A program made the position numbers and the translations under genes. From positions 1 through 61,338 of the forward strand of contig DASWHK010000225.1 in the NCBI GenBank assembly GCA_036398215.1: a stretch of 61,338 nt of DNA, written 5' to 3'. A model generated the notes under the pieces. The model did no database searches and was not told where the DNA came from. It worked only from the letters and a program-made list of their open reading frames with translations. This DNA is from DASWHK01 sp036398215 (GTDB lineage Bacteria > Acidobacteriota > UBA890). Shown piece by piece: positions 8,771-16,698 of the stretch (positions within the stretch are counted from its first letter, which is position 1; each line of letters begins with the position of its first letter).

Positions 8771-9142
8771 TCGGTCGACGAGGCCCTCGCGATCCACGAA
8801 AGGCTCATCGCCCGTTTCGGCGGCGCCGCAGGTTTGCGCGATCCGGGGCTCCTGGAGAGCGCCCTGTACCGCCCGCGGACCGGCTACTACGCCGATATCG
8901 TCGAGATGGCGGCAGCAATGTTCGAATCCCTGTTGATGAACCACCCTTTCGTTGACGGCAACAAGCGGGTGGCGTTCTTCGCGACCGACGTGTTCCTGCG
9001 GCTCAACGGGTGGCGGCTCCGCGTCGATGCGACCGAGGCGCACGGTTTTCTCGTTGGGCTCCTCGACGAGGGAATCGCCGACTTCGAGCACCTGCTGCCC
9101 TGGCTGCGGCGGCACGTCGAGCAGGCGCCGAACGATCGATGA
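8744..9142 (+). CDS. doc: Doc-type (Fic superfamily) toxin
   Basis: A 132-residue Doc/death-on-curing protein with the full active-site motif HPFVDGNKRVAFFA, the loop that binds nucleotide and the catalytic His. Doc enzymes phosphorylate EF-Tu and stop translation. The only in-frame start is TTG 8744, since an in-frame stop lies at 8735. That start sits in a tandem duplication, so initiation is probably weak. Its stop overlaps the ATG of the following sigma-factor gene in ATGA, so the toxin and the sigma factor are translationally coupled. That is unusual for a toxin gene. Confidence 0.88.
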   Translation: MPGDQVAHLSVDEALAIHERLIARFGGAAGLRDPGLLESALYRPRTGYYADIVEMAAAMFESLLMNHPFVDGNKRVAFFATDVFLRLNGWRLRVDATEAHGFLVGLLDEGIADFEHLLPWLRRHVEQAPNDR

Positions 9143-10389
9143 GCGAGGACGCGGTCGCAGGCGTGCACGACAGGATGGACGCGATCTACCGCGACGAGTC
9201 GCGGCGCGTCTTCGCCACGCTAATCCGCCTGCTCGGTGACTTCGACCTCGCCGAGGAGGCCCTGCACGACGCCTTTCGGGCGGCGCTCGAGCAGTGGCCG
9301 CGCGACGGCGTGCCCGCCAAGCCCCGGGCGTGGCTGGTGTCGGTGGGCCGTTTCAAGGCCATCGACCGGCTGCGCCGGCAATCCCGGTTCCAGGCGCTCG
9401 ACGAGGTCACCGGTTACACGGAGGCCGCCGTCGACGACGCCGCCGCCTGGGAAGAGGACAGCGTCGAGGACGACCGCCTGCGGCTGGTTTTTACCTGCTG
9501 CCACCCGGCGCTGCCGCCGGACGCCCAGGTCGCGCTCACCTTGCGCGAAGTGTGCGGCCTGACCACCGAGGAGATCGCCCGCGCCTTTCTGATCTCCCCG
9601 CCGACCCTGGCGCAGCGCATCGTGCGCGCCAAGGCCAAGATCCGCGACGCCGGGATTCCCTACCAGGTACCCGAGCGCGACGAGCTCCCGGAGCGGCTCG
9701 ATGCGGTGCTGCGGGTGATCTACCTGGTCTTCAACGAGGGCTACGCCGCCAGCTCGGGCGCCTCGCTGACGCGACCCGACGTGTCGGGGGAGGCCATCCG
9801 CCTGGGGCGGCTGCTGGTCGAGCTGCTGCCCGAGCCGGAGGCGGTCGGCCTGCTCGCCCTGATGCTGTTGCACGACTCGCGCCGCGAAGCGCGCACCTCG
9901 CCGGCCGGAGACCTGGTCCTGCTCGACGAACAGGACCGCTCGCTTTGGAACCGGGAGCAGATCGCCGAGGGCTCGGCGCTCGTCGAGCGAGCGCTGTCGT
10001 CGCGGCGCTTTGGCCCCTATTCTCTTCAGGCTGCGATCGCGGCGGTGCACTCCGAGGCGGCGACCCCCGCCGCCACCGATTGGGCACAGATCGTCGGCCT
10101 CTACGACGCCCTGATGCGCGCCGACCCCTCGCCGGTCGTCGAGCTGAACCGCGCCGTCGCGGTGGCCATGCGCGACGGCCCGCCCGCCGGCCTGGCGATC
10201 GTCGACGCCATCCTCGAGCGGGGCGAGCTCGCCGACTACCACCTGGCCCACGCCGCCCGCGCCGACCTGTGCCGGCGTCTGGAACGAACGGAAGAAGCCC
10301 GCGCCTCGTACGAGCGAGCCCTGGAGCTCACTCGCCAGGAGCCGGAGCGCCGCTTCCTGCAACGGCGCCTCGACGAGCTGGGAAAATGA
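9139..10389 (+). CDS. ECF sigma factor with long C-terminal extension (ECF42 / DUF6596 type)
   Basis: A 416-residue sigma factor. Sigma-2 is at about residues 15-85 (DFDLAEEALHDAFRAALEQW, KAIDRLRRQSRF) and sigma-4 at about 125-180 (LREVCGLTTEEIARAFLISPPTLAQRIVRAK). A long helical, TPR-like extension follows (LYDALMRADPSPVVELNRAVAV). This extension defines the ECF42/SigJ-like group, which has no classical anti-sigma and is habitually encoded next to YCII/DGPF proteins, as here. It therefore probably directs transcription of the downstream DGPF, VOC-remnant and DUF1428 genes in response to an unknown stress. Start ATG 9139 overlaps the Doc stop by 4 nt. Confidence 0.92.
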   Translation: MSEDAVAGVHDRMDAIYRDESRRVFATLIRLLGDFDLAEEALHDAFRAALEQWPRDGVPAKPRAWLVSVGRFKAIDRLRRQSRFQALDEVTGYTEAAVDDAAAWEEDSVEDDRLRLVFTCCHPALPPDAQVALTLREVCGLTTEEIARAFLISPPTLAQRIVRAKAKIRDAGIPYQVPERDELPERLDAVLRVIYLVFNEGYAASSGASLTRPDVSGEAIRLGRLLVELLPEPEAVGLLALMLLHDSRREARTSPAGDLVLLDEQDRSLWNREQIAEGSALVERALSSRRFGPYSLQAAIAAVHSEAATPAATDWAQIVGLYDALMRADPSPVVELNRAVAVAMRDGPPAGLAIVDAILERGELADYHLAHAARADLCRRLERTEEARASYERALELTRQEPERRFLQRRLDELGK

Positions 10390-10480
10390 TTCGGCTCCTG
10401 TCGATCCCGCGCGTTGCTGTACGACTACAAGGTGGAAATAGCCATCGGGCCGTCGGCCTTGCATCGAGGAGGAGGAGCCA

Positions 10481-10663
10481 ATGGAAGTCCAACCCTATCT
10501 GTTCTTCGACGGTTGCTGCGAGGAAGCGCTCAAGTTCTACAAGAGCGCCCTCGGGGCGGGGGTCACGATGCTGATGCGCTGCATCGAGAGCTCCGAGGAA
10601 CAGCTATCCGGCAGGGTCGCGGTCCGTTTCGGCGTCGGCTGGATGATCGGGGTCGCGCCATGA
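10481..10663 (+). pseudogene. VOC/PhnB-like protein with central domain deleted in frame
   Basis: A 60-codon frame. Its first about 40 residues match the start of PhnB-like VOC proteins (MEVQPYLFFDGCCEEALKFY, then LGAGVTMLMR) and its last 13 (VRFGVGWMIGVAP) match their C-terminus. The roughly 80 residues between, with the metal ligands and beta-alpha repeats, are missing. The ribosome-binding site (GGAGGAGG) is excellent. The frame is open and the stop overlaps the next start in ATGA. The fold cannot form, so catalysis is not expected; the frame may survive as a translated leader for the YCII gene. It could also be a deletion in this strain only. Confidence 0.8.
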
Positions 10664-11028
10664 AGTACTTGTGTCTCGTCTACGCCAAAGAGGACAGGCT
10701 CGACGGCGTGAAGGACGCCGACTGCGTCGCTTTCGACGCGAGCCTCCGGGACGACGGCCGCTGTCTGGCCTCGGAGGCCCTCCATTCCGTCCAGACCGCC
10801 ACTACCGTGCGGGTGCGCAACGGCAAGGTGTCGATCACCGACGGCCCCTTCGCCGAAACCAAGGAGCAGCTCACCGGCTTCTACCTCATCGAGGCGAAGG
10901 ACCTCAACGAAGCCATCCAGATCGCCTCCGACATCCCCCCGGCACGAGTCGGCAGCATCGAGGTCCGACCCGTCCGGCCGATCCGCGAGACGGTCGCAAA
11001 GGAGCAAGCGCTACAAGCGAAGCCGTGA
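10660..11028 (+). CDS. YCII-related DGPF-domain protein
   Basis: A 122-residue protein (MKYLCLVYAKEDRLDG...) with the family hallmark SITDGPFAETKEQLTGFYLI. YCII/DGPF proteins are small ferredoxin-like-fold proteins of uncertain function. Their genes travel with ECF42 sigma factors and are thought to be the main targets of that regulon. Its ATG overlaps the stop of the VOC remnant, so it probably depends on translation of the remnant. It stands as the third gene after the sigma factor. Confidence 0.9.
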   Translation: MKYLCLVYAKEDRLDGVKDADCVAFDASLRDDGRCLASEALHSVQTATTVRVRNGKVSITDGPFAETKEQLTGFYLIEAKDLNEAIQIASDIPPARVGSIEVRPVRPIRETVAKEQALQAKP

Positions 11029-11179
11029 TCCGAGGGACTCCAAACGCCCCGGCTCACGTGCGCGTCGTCTGAAGTAGTGACACGAGGGGCGCGGCCCGCG
11101 AGCTCGTCACAATGGAAGCGATGGCCCCGAGGATCGCCCGGGATGGCGTCCTCAAAAGAAATCACGAGGAGAAACCAGC

Positions 11180-11539
11180 ATGAGATACGTCGATGGATTC
11201 GTCGTTCCGGTGCCCAAGAAGAAGCTCGACGCCTACAAGCGCCTCGCCCGCAAGGCCGGCAAGATCTGGAAGGAGCATGGCGCGCTCGAGTACGTCGAGT
11301 GCGTTGCCGACGACGTCAAGCCGGGCAAGCTGACCTCGTTCCCGCAGTCCGTGAAGCTGAAGCGGACCGAGGTCGTGGTGTTCTCGTGGATCGTCTACAA
11401 GTCCCGCGCCCAGCGGGATCGCGTCCTCGACAAGGTGATGAACGACCCGCGGCTGGCGGGGATGATGGATCCCGCCGCCATGCCCTTCGACGCCAAGCGC
11501 ATGTTCTGGGGCGGCTTCAAGGAGATCGTCAGCCTTTAG
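11180..11539 (+). CDS. DUF1428 (YbaA-like) protein
   Basis: A 119-residue protein matching DUF1428 throughout: MRYVDGFVVPVPKKKLDAYK, the CVADDV segment, the FSWIVYKSRAQRDRV region and the FDAKRMFWGGF ending. This alpha+beta barrel family is of unknown biochemical role. It is often found in the same operons as DGPF and VOC proteins controlled by ECF sigma factors, which fits here. AGGAGA precedes the ATG at normal spacing. Its stop codon is inside a TAGCAGGCCGT element that recurs downstream. Confidence 0.9.
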   Translation: MRYVDGFVVPVPKKKLDAYKRLARKAGKIWKEHGALEYVECVADDVKPGKLTSFPQSVKLKRTEVVVFSWIVYKSRAQRDRVLDKVMNDPRLAGMMDPAAMPFDAKRMFWGGFKEIVSL

Positions 11540-11624
11540 CAGGCCGTGGTGGAAGTGTGACGGGTCTGATTGCGGCGAGAAAAGGCCAAATGCAAGGCGC
11601 CGCGACGAACTGCTAGCAGGCCGT
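11537..11624. repeat. 11-bp direct repeat flanking a 66-bp segment (possible IS scar)
   Basis: TAGCAGGCCGT occurs at 11537-11547 and again at 11614-11624. The intervening AT-richer sequence (AGAAAAGGCCAAATGCAAGG) has the look of sequence next to insertion-sequence ends, where TAGCAGGC-TGT motifs are common. There is no transposase and no terminal inverted repeat, so the call is tentative. Confidence 0.35.
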
Positions 11625-11639
11625 CCTCGCTGGAGAGCG

Positions 11640-12428
11640 TCAGCGCAGCCGAACGGAGATCTCGCCGACGTTGAGGTCAATCTCGATACGGTGGGTCCCC
11701 GGGCCGTCGTTCCAGCGCACGTCGGTCCCGGGCATCACCCCTTCGCGGCTGCGGGTGCCGTTGCGGTGATGGAGGACCGATTCGCCGACGCCGTTGTCCA
11801 GCGTCACGCTGCGCACCGTGTCTTCGCTGGTGGTGACCATGACCTCGCCGGCCCCCATGTCGACGATGATGTCCCCGCCGATGTCGGTCAATCGCAGCTC
11901 GCCGGCGCCGAGGTCGATCGTCACGCCGCCGCCGACCTCGCCAATCTCCACGTCGCCGGCGGTCAGCCTCAGCTCGAAGCCCAATGCCCTCGGCAGCGTC
12001 AGCTCGATGTCGAGGTGGGTGTCGCGGGCGCGCCAGAACCCGGGCCCCTCCGCGTGGACGATCAGCTTGCCGCGGCGCTCCGCCGTGATCACCGATACGT
12101 CCTCCGCGTTGTCGCGGCAGCGGTCGAGATCGCGGCCCCGCGGGCAACTGACCCGGACCTGCACGGAGATCGTCTCGATGTCGGCGCCCCTGACCCTCAC
12201 CTCGCCGGCGCTCAGGTCGAGGCGGACGGCGGTGGCCGCCGCCGGCTCATAGCTCTCGCTGATCGTCCGCACGACCCGGTCCTGCGCCGCGACGGCCTGC
12301 GGCGCCAGCGCCGTGGCGATGACGGCCGCAATCACAGCGAATCGACGCAGAGCAGCACTTTCGGGCGCGGCAAAGGCAAATCGACGCGCGACGGCGAGAT
12401 CGGGGGCAGCGACAGGAACTCGAAGCAT
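11640..12428 (-). CDS. exported DUF4097-like beta-helix (adhesin-like) protein
   Basis: A 262-residue protein. A signal sequence (FAVIAAVIATALAPQAVAAQ) is followed by repeated short beta-strands with Gly-Glu-Val turns (LSAGEVRVRGAD, LTAGDVEIGEVGG, LGAGELRLTDIGG, MGAGEVMVTTSED, LNVGEISVRLR). The pattern corresponds to DUF4097/DUF2807-like right-handed beta-solenoids of the periplasm or envelope. No enzymatic residues are evident. A GAGGTG Shine-Dalgarno precedes ATG 12428. Its operon partners are unclear; the neighbour upstream is higBA. Confidence 0.75.
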   Translation of the reverse strand: MLRVPVAAPDLAVARRFAFAAPESAALRRFAVIAAVIATALAPQAVAAQDRVVRTISESYEPAAATAVRLDLSAGEVRVRGADIETISVQVRVSCPRGRDLDRCRDNAEDVSVITAERRGKLIVHAEGPGFWRARDTHLDIELTLPRALGFELRLTAGDVEIGEVGGGVTIDLGAGELRLTDIGGDIIVDMGAGEVMVTTSEDTVRSVTLDNGVGESVLHHRNGTRSREGVMPGTDVRWNDGPGTHRIEIDLNVGEISVRLR

Positions 12429-12570
12429 GGGCTCACCTCACGAATCAGGGCCGCCGCGCCCCCCGGGCGCCCCGCGGGCCGTTGGGCTCCTCACTCCCTC
12501 ACTCTACGGCCGGCCCTCAGGGCGGGTTTCGTGCGGCGAGGGTCGGCCGGTCGCGGCCCGCTGACCCTCT

Positions 12571-12849
12571 TCAGGCCGCTTCGTCGACCTCTGCCTTGAC
12601 GCGCTCGCCGATCTCGCGCTCGGCAACCAGCAGGTCGTGCTTGGTCTGCAGGTTCATCCAGAACTGCGGCGAGTTGCCAAAGTAGCGGGCGAGCCGCAAC
12701 GCCGTCTCCGGGGTGATGGCGCGCTTGCCGTTGAGAATCTGCGTGATGCGTCCCGACGGCACGCGCAACGCGAGCGAGAGCTTGTTCGCCGAGAGCTCGC
12801 GCGCCTCGAGCTCTCGCTTCAGGATCCTGCCGGGATGTACGGGCATCAT
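12571..12849 (-). CDS. higA: HigA-type HTH antitoxin
   Basis: A 92-residue Xre-family protein of the HigA/VapI type (HPGRILKRELEARELSANKLSLALRVPSGRITQILNGKRAIT), with the typical tail motif YFGNSPQFWMNLQ. It binds the upstream HigB toxin and represses the operon. It starts 5 nt after the higB stop. Two consecutive ATG codons (12849 and 12846) are possible starts. Toxin-first order is normal for higBA. Confidence 0.92.
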   Translation of the reverse strand: MMPVHPGRILKRELEARELSANKLSLALRVPSGRITQILNGKRAITPETALRLARYFGNSPQFWMNLQTKHDLLVAEREIGERVKAEVDEAA

Positions 12850-12854
12850 CGTCC

Positions 12855-13142
12855 TTACCCCTTGTGATAGTTCACGATCTCGACATCGTGAGCATCACCG
12901 TCTTCGAATCGAAAGCAGATTCGCCACGGACCGTTCACGGTCATGGCCCACTGCCCCTTCCGATCGCCTTTCAGCTTGTGTAATCGAACGCTCTTCAGCG
13001 GGCTCAAATCAGCAAGCGAGCTGGCCGCGTCCAGAACCGCGAGCAGCTCTTGGGCCGCCTCCGCATCCAGGCCTCGGAACTTCGAGATCTTGCCTTCGTT
13101 GGCGAACCTGCGAGTCGCCGCGTTGGCCCAGGAGCGAATCAT
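12855..13142 (-). CDS. higB: HigB-type RelE-superfamily mRNA interferase toxin
   Basis: A 95-residue protein of the HigB/PlasmidKiller-like RelE family. It begins MIRSWANAATRRFANEGKIS and has the core LKGDRKGQWAMTVNGPWRICFRFEDG and ending VEIVNYHKG, with the basic and His residues expected of ribosome-dependent RNases. First gene of higBA. No Shine-Dalgarno is visible before ATG 13142; a -10-like TATTCT lies only 6 nt upstream, so the message may be leaderless. Confidence 0.92.
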   Translation of the reverse strand: MIRSWANAATRRFANEGKISKFRGLDAEAAQELLAVLDAASSLADLSPLKSVRLHKLKGDRKGQWAMTVNGPWRICFRFEDGDAHDVEIVNYHKG

Positions 13143-13148
13143 GCGAAT

Positions 13149-13177
13149 AGAATACTACGTTCCGCATAGTACGTGAA
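13149..13177 (-). promoter_or_regulatory. higBA promoter with overlapping imperfect palindrome
   Basis: On the minus strand TTCACG and TATTCT are 17 bp apart and form a plausible -35/-10. The spacer is occupied by an imperfect palindrome at 13153-13171 (TACTATGCGGAACGTAGTA). A HigA dimer bound there would block the polymerase. The -10 ends 6 nt before the higB ATG. Confidence 0.6.
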
Positions 13178-13199
13178 GCAGATGAGAAACCAGAGGACG

Positions 13200-16151
13200 T
13201 CAGTCTTCGCGAAGTGCCACGGCAGGATCGACGGCGGCGGCGCGGCGGGCGGGGAGCCAGCCGGCGAGCAGGGCCAGAACAGCAACCGCGGAGACGACGG
13301 CGGCGTAGACGGCGGGATCGAACGGCGAGACGCCGTACAGCCAGCCGGCGAGCAGTTTGCCGAGGGCCAGCGCGCCGAGCGTCCCCAGGGCGATGCCGAT
13401 GATGGTCAGCGAGATGGCGCCGCGCAGCATCGCCCGCACGACGTGGGCCCGATCGGCACCGAGCGCCGCCCGCAGGCCCATCTCGCGGGTCCGCCGCGCG
13501 GCGGTGTAGGCGACCACGCCGAAGATGCCCAGGGCCGACAGCGCCAGCACCGAGATGCCGACCGCTGCGAGCACTCGGCTGCTCCAGCGGAGGACCGGCG
13601 CCAGGACGGTCTCCCAGGAACGGCTGTTGAGGCGCTGAACGATGAGGGGAACGGTGGGGTCCAGCTCGCGCGCGATCCGGCGAATCGGCTCGACGATGTC
13701 GGCGGTGTCGCCGGCGGCGCGTGCCAGCAGGTACTTCGGCACGGTTCCGACCTGTTCGGCGGCGACGTAGAGATTGCGCCAGGCGTCGGGCCGCCCCGGA
13801 CCACGCCACAACCGGTCGCTGCGGTGCCGGTCCTCGACGATCCCCACGACCGTGTATCCCGGGCCGTCCGGACGCAGGCGGATCTCGTGGCCGAGCGGGT
13901 CCTCGCCGGGCCAGCCGATTCGCGCCGTGCTCTCGCTGACGACGGCGACCCGCGGCGCCGTGCTCGTGTCGCTCGCCTCGATGCCGCGGCCGTGCAGGAT
14001 GGTCAGGCCCAGCGTCCGGAAGTGGTCGGGCCCGACGACGCGCCCGAAGATCGGCCCGCTCAGCTCGAAGAGCGTCGCCGGCGAGGCGACTGCGATGAAG
14101 CTGTCCTCGGCGGTGAGGTTCGTCGGCACGCTGCCGGTCCTGTCACGTGGTCGCGCGGGGGGCGCGCCCAGCTCCGGATCCATGAACCAGGTCGAGCTCA
14201 CCGACTCGACCTCGGGAAGAGCGGCGATTCGCTCTTCCACGCGGCGCTTGAGGTCGGCGACCCGCATGTCTTCCTCATCGGCGACGGGGCCCAACCTGTT
14301 GTCGTTGAAGTGGACCTCGAGCACGCGGTCCGTGTCCATCCCGGAATCGAAGCTCGCCAACACGGCGGCGCTTCGCACGGCGAGCGATGCCGCCACGATC
14401 AAGATCACCGTGAGCGCAAGCTGGAGGATCGCGAGCAGATCGTGCCACCGGCGCGTCTGGCGCCCGGCCGTCGCCCCATAGCCGCCGGCACGGATCGCTG
14501 CGCCGAGGTCGGCTCGCGACGCCTCGCGCGCCGGAACGAGGCCGATCGTGGCCACGGCGAGAGCGCTGGTGATCGCCACGAAAAGGACGATCGTCGGATC
14601 GGGCCCCAGACGCAGCCATCCGGGAATCGGCGAGTCCCCGATGGGAGTGAGCCCGAATGGGGCCATCTCGTCGAACACGCGCTGGCCGAGCAACCTCACG
14701 AGGGGCCCGCTCCAGGCGCTCAGCAGCAGTCCCAGGAGCCCCGCGGCCCCGGCAATCAGCACGCTCTCGGTGAGCAACTGCCTCGCCAGTCGCCAGCGAC
14801 TCCCCCCGACCACCGCCCGCAACGTCATCTCGTGGCGCCGCGTCACGCCGCGGGCCAGCAGCAGCCCGGCGATGTTGGCGCAGGCGACGAGGAGCGCCAG
14901 GCCAACCGGAAGCAACGCCGAGAACGGTGCCCAACCGAGCTCGTCCCAGCGTTCCCAGCCCAAAGGCGACGCCTCGAGGAAGGACTGCCAGCCCTCCGAC
15001 CGGTCATTGAAGGGCCGCACGTCCGCGGCTTGCAGTTGTTGCCGTAGCAGCTCGAGCGACCGGTTGGCCTGCTCGATCGACACCCCGTCGCGCAACCGCG
15101 CCACGACGCCATGATCGATCGTGTTGCCTCCTGAGGGCCTCGTCGGATCCCATGGGACCCACAAGCCGGCGTAGTACGAGAACGCGAAGCCCTCGGGCAT
15201 CACGCCGATCACCGTATGCGGGACGTTGTCGATGCTGACCGTCCGTCCGAGCACACCCGGGGCGCCGTCGAAGCGGTCGACCCACAACTGATGGCCGAGG
15301 ATCACCGTCGGTGGCGCCCCGGGGACCGCGTCCTCGGGTGCGAACGGCCGGCCGAATTGCGGCCGCACGCCCAAGAGCTCGAACAGGCCGGGGGTGATCT
15401 CGGCCGCCGGCACGAGCGCGGCCGCGGAAGCGTCGGCCGCCGCCGTGGAACCATTGGCCAAGGCGAACGCCACCTGGTGCTCGTCGAACTGCCCGATGTT
15501 CGAGAAGGTCCGCGAGACGTCGCCGAGGTCCTCCACCGCGAAGCTGCTGCCGCCTCGGCCCGAGCGGCCCTCGATTCTGCCCCAGTGCCGGACCTCGACC
15601 AATCGATCCGGCCGCTCGTAGGGAAGCTCGCGCAGCGTGGTCGCGTACACGACGCTGAACGTCAGCGCCGTGAGCCCAATCGCCACCGCGAGGGTGGCGA
15701 TTGCCGCCGCGGTCATCCAGGGCGCGCGGGCGAGGGCGCGGAACGAGTGGCGGGCGTCGGTGCCGAAGATGTCGACTTGGCGCCCCAGCCACGCGGCGGG
15801 CGAGCGGCGCTCGGGCAGCTTGCCTCCCGGCGGCTCGGGCCGGCCGGTCAGCGAGCGCAGCCTCATCCGCACGCCGCCGGCTGCGAGGTCGAGGATCGCG
15901 CGCCGCCAGATGACGAAGCGCGCCCGCGCGCCGGCGCCGCGGCTCTCTCGAAGGCCGTCGCGGACCGACTGCAGGATCGGATCCCGGTAGGCCTCACGGA
16001 AGCCCCGCGGGTAGAGGCGCAGGAACAGCTTCGGGAAAACGAGCCCGAGACCCTCGCCGGCCTCCGCCGAGCGTTTCGGGCGAGGTCTAGAATTCCGCGC
16101 CCGTCGACCCGGGTGATGACGATCGTCGTCGGACGGTCCGCGCGCGGCCAC
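13200..16151 (-). CDS. ADOP-family orphan ABC permease (FtsX/MacB fold), copy 1
   Basis: About 983 residues. A short N-terminal cytoplasmic region (FPKLFLRLYPRGFREAYRD) typical of ADOP proteins comes first. Two MacB/FtsX units follow, each with a periplasmic MacB_PCD domain and a permease part ending in conserved helices (LLVACANIAGLLLARG...RHEMTLRAVVGGSRWRLARQLLTES; GLRAALGADRAHVVRAML). No ATPase gene is adjacent, hence orphan. The function is unknown but probably mechanotransmission-type transport or envelope signalling. The PadR gene ends 1 nt before the proposed GTG at 16151, with an AGGAAG site in the PadR end. The first about 35 residues are unlike the family, and a later GTG at VFPKLFLR is an alternative start. 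Confidence 0.88.
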   Translation of the reverse strand: MAARGPSDDDRHHPGRRARNSRPRPKRSAEAGEGLGLVFPKLFLRLYPRGFREAYRDPILQSVRDGLRESRGAGARARFVIWRRAILDLAAGGVRMRLRSLTGRPEPPGGKLPERRSPAAWLGRQVDIFGTDARHSFRALARAPWMTAAAIATLAVAIGLTALTFSVVYATTLRELPYERPDRLVEVRHWGRIEGRSGRGGSSFAVEDLGDVSRTFSNIGQFDEHQVAFALANGSTAAADASAAALVPAAEITPGLFELLGVRPQFGRPFAPEDAVPGAPPTVILGHQLWVDRFDGAPGVLGRTVSIDNVPHTVIGVMPEGFAFSYYAGLWVPWDPTRPSGGNTIDHGVVARLRDGVSIEQANRSLELLRQQLQAADVRPFNDRSEGWQSFLEASPLGWERWDELGWAPFSALLPVGLALLVACANIAGLLLARGVTRRHEMTLRAVVGGSRWRLARQLLTESVLIAGAAGLLGLLLSAWSGPLVRLLGQRVFDEMAPFGLTPIGDSPIPGWLRLGPDPTIVLFVAITSALAVATIGLVPAREASRADLGAAIRAGGYGATAGRQTRRWHDLLAILQLALTVILIVAASLAVRSAAVLASFDSGMDTDRVLEVHFNDNRLGPVADEEDMRVADLKRRVEERIAALPEVESVSSTWFMDPELGAPPARPRDRTGSVPTNLTAEDSFIAVASPATLFELSGPIFGRVVGPDHFRTLGLTILHGRGIEASDTSTAPRVAVVSESTARIGWPGEDPLGHEIRLRPDGPGYTVVGIVEDRHRSDRLWRGPGRPDAWRNLYVAAEQVGTVPKYLLARAAGDTADIVEPIRRIARELDPTVPLIVQRLNSRSWETVLAPVLRWSSRVLAAVGISVLALSALGIFGVVAYTAARRTREMGLRAALGADRAHVVRAMLRGAISLTIIGIALGTLGALALGKLLAGWLYGVSPFDPAVYAAVVSAVAVLALLAGWLPARRAAAVDPAVALRED

Positions 16152-16152
16152 T

Positions 16153-16515
16153 TCAGATCTTCCTGGCGGTCGCGAGCCGGCGCGCCTTCAACAGTTCGGC
16201 GACGTCGACCAGCCGCGCCGACTCGGCGCGCAGCACCCGCCGGCCGAGATCGCTGAGCCCGTAGTAGCGTCGCCGCTGGTCCTCGTCGGGGGTCGGCAGC
16301 TCGTCGCTCTCCACTACGAGCCCTTGCTTCCGCAGCCGCTGGATCGCCTCGTACAGGGTGCCGGGGCCGATCACCACCCGGCCGCCGCTCTGCTCCTCGG
16401 CGTCCTTCATGATCCGATAGCCGTGAGCGTCGCGCGCCTCGAGCGCCAGCAGGATGTGGAACGTCACCGGCGTCAGCGGCAGGAAGCGCTCGTGCTCGTC
16501 ATGCCCGTCTTTCAT
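16153..16515 (-). CDS. PadR-family transcriptional regulator, copy 1
   Basis: A 120-residue PadR winged-helix protein (LTPVTFHILLALEARDAHGYRIMKD, GPGTLYEAIQRLRKQGLV, RRRYYGLSDLGRRVLRAE). PadR proteins repress their own operon and the neighbouring effector gene. It is the first gene of a two-gene operon with the ADOP permease. Upstream lies a perfect 10-bp inverted repeat overlapping the promoter. Confidence 0.93.
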   Translation of the reverse strand: MKDGHDEHERFLPLTPVTFHILLALEARDAHGYRIMKDAEEQSGGRVVIGPGTLYEAIQRLRKQGLVVESDELPTPDEDQRRRYYGLSDLGRRVLRAESARLVDVAELLKARRLATARKI

Positions 16516-16566
16516 TGAGGCCCCTCCCGCCCCCTCCCACCCCTCGCATCGGGATCGTCGCGCTTG

Positions 16567-16607
16567 TATCGGAAACTAATCTAATGGTTTCCGATATAGT
16601 ATGTCAA
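16567..16607 (-). promoter_or_regulatory. padR copy 1 promoter and perfect 10-bp-arm operator
   Basis: On the minus strand TTGACA (16602-16607) and TTAGAT (16579-16584) are 17 bp apart. The arms TATCGGAAAC (16567-16576) and GTTTCCGATA (16587-16596) are perfectly complementary with a 10-bp spacer. They straddle the -10, as expected for PadR autorepression. Confidence 0.7.
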
Positions 16608-16698
16608 CTGCTTCCAGCGGCTGCGCGCTCACCATCGAGGGGACGGCGGCTCCACAAGAGCGCAGGGAGGCTGATTGGCAGGTCCGCCGAAGACCGGG

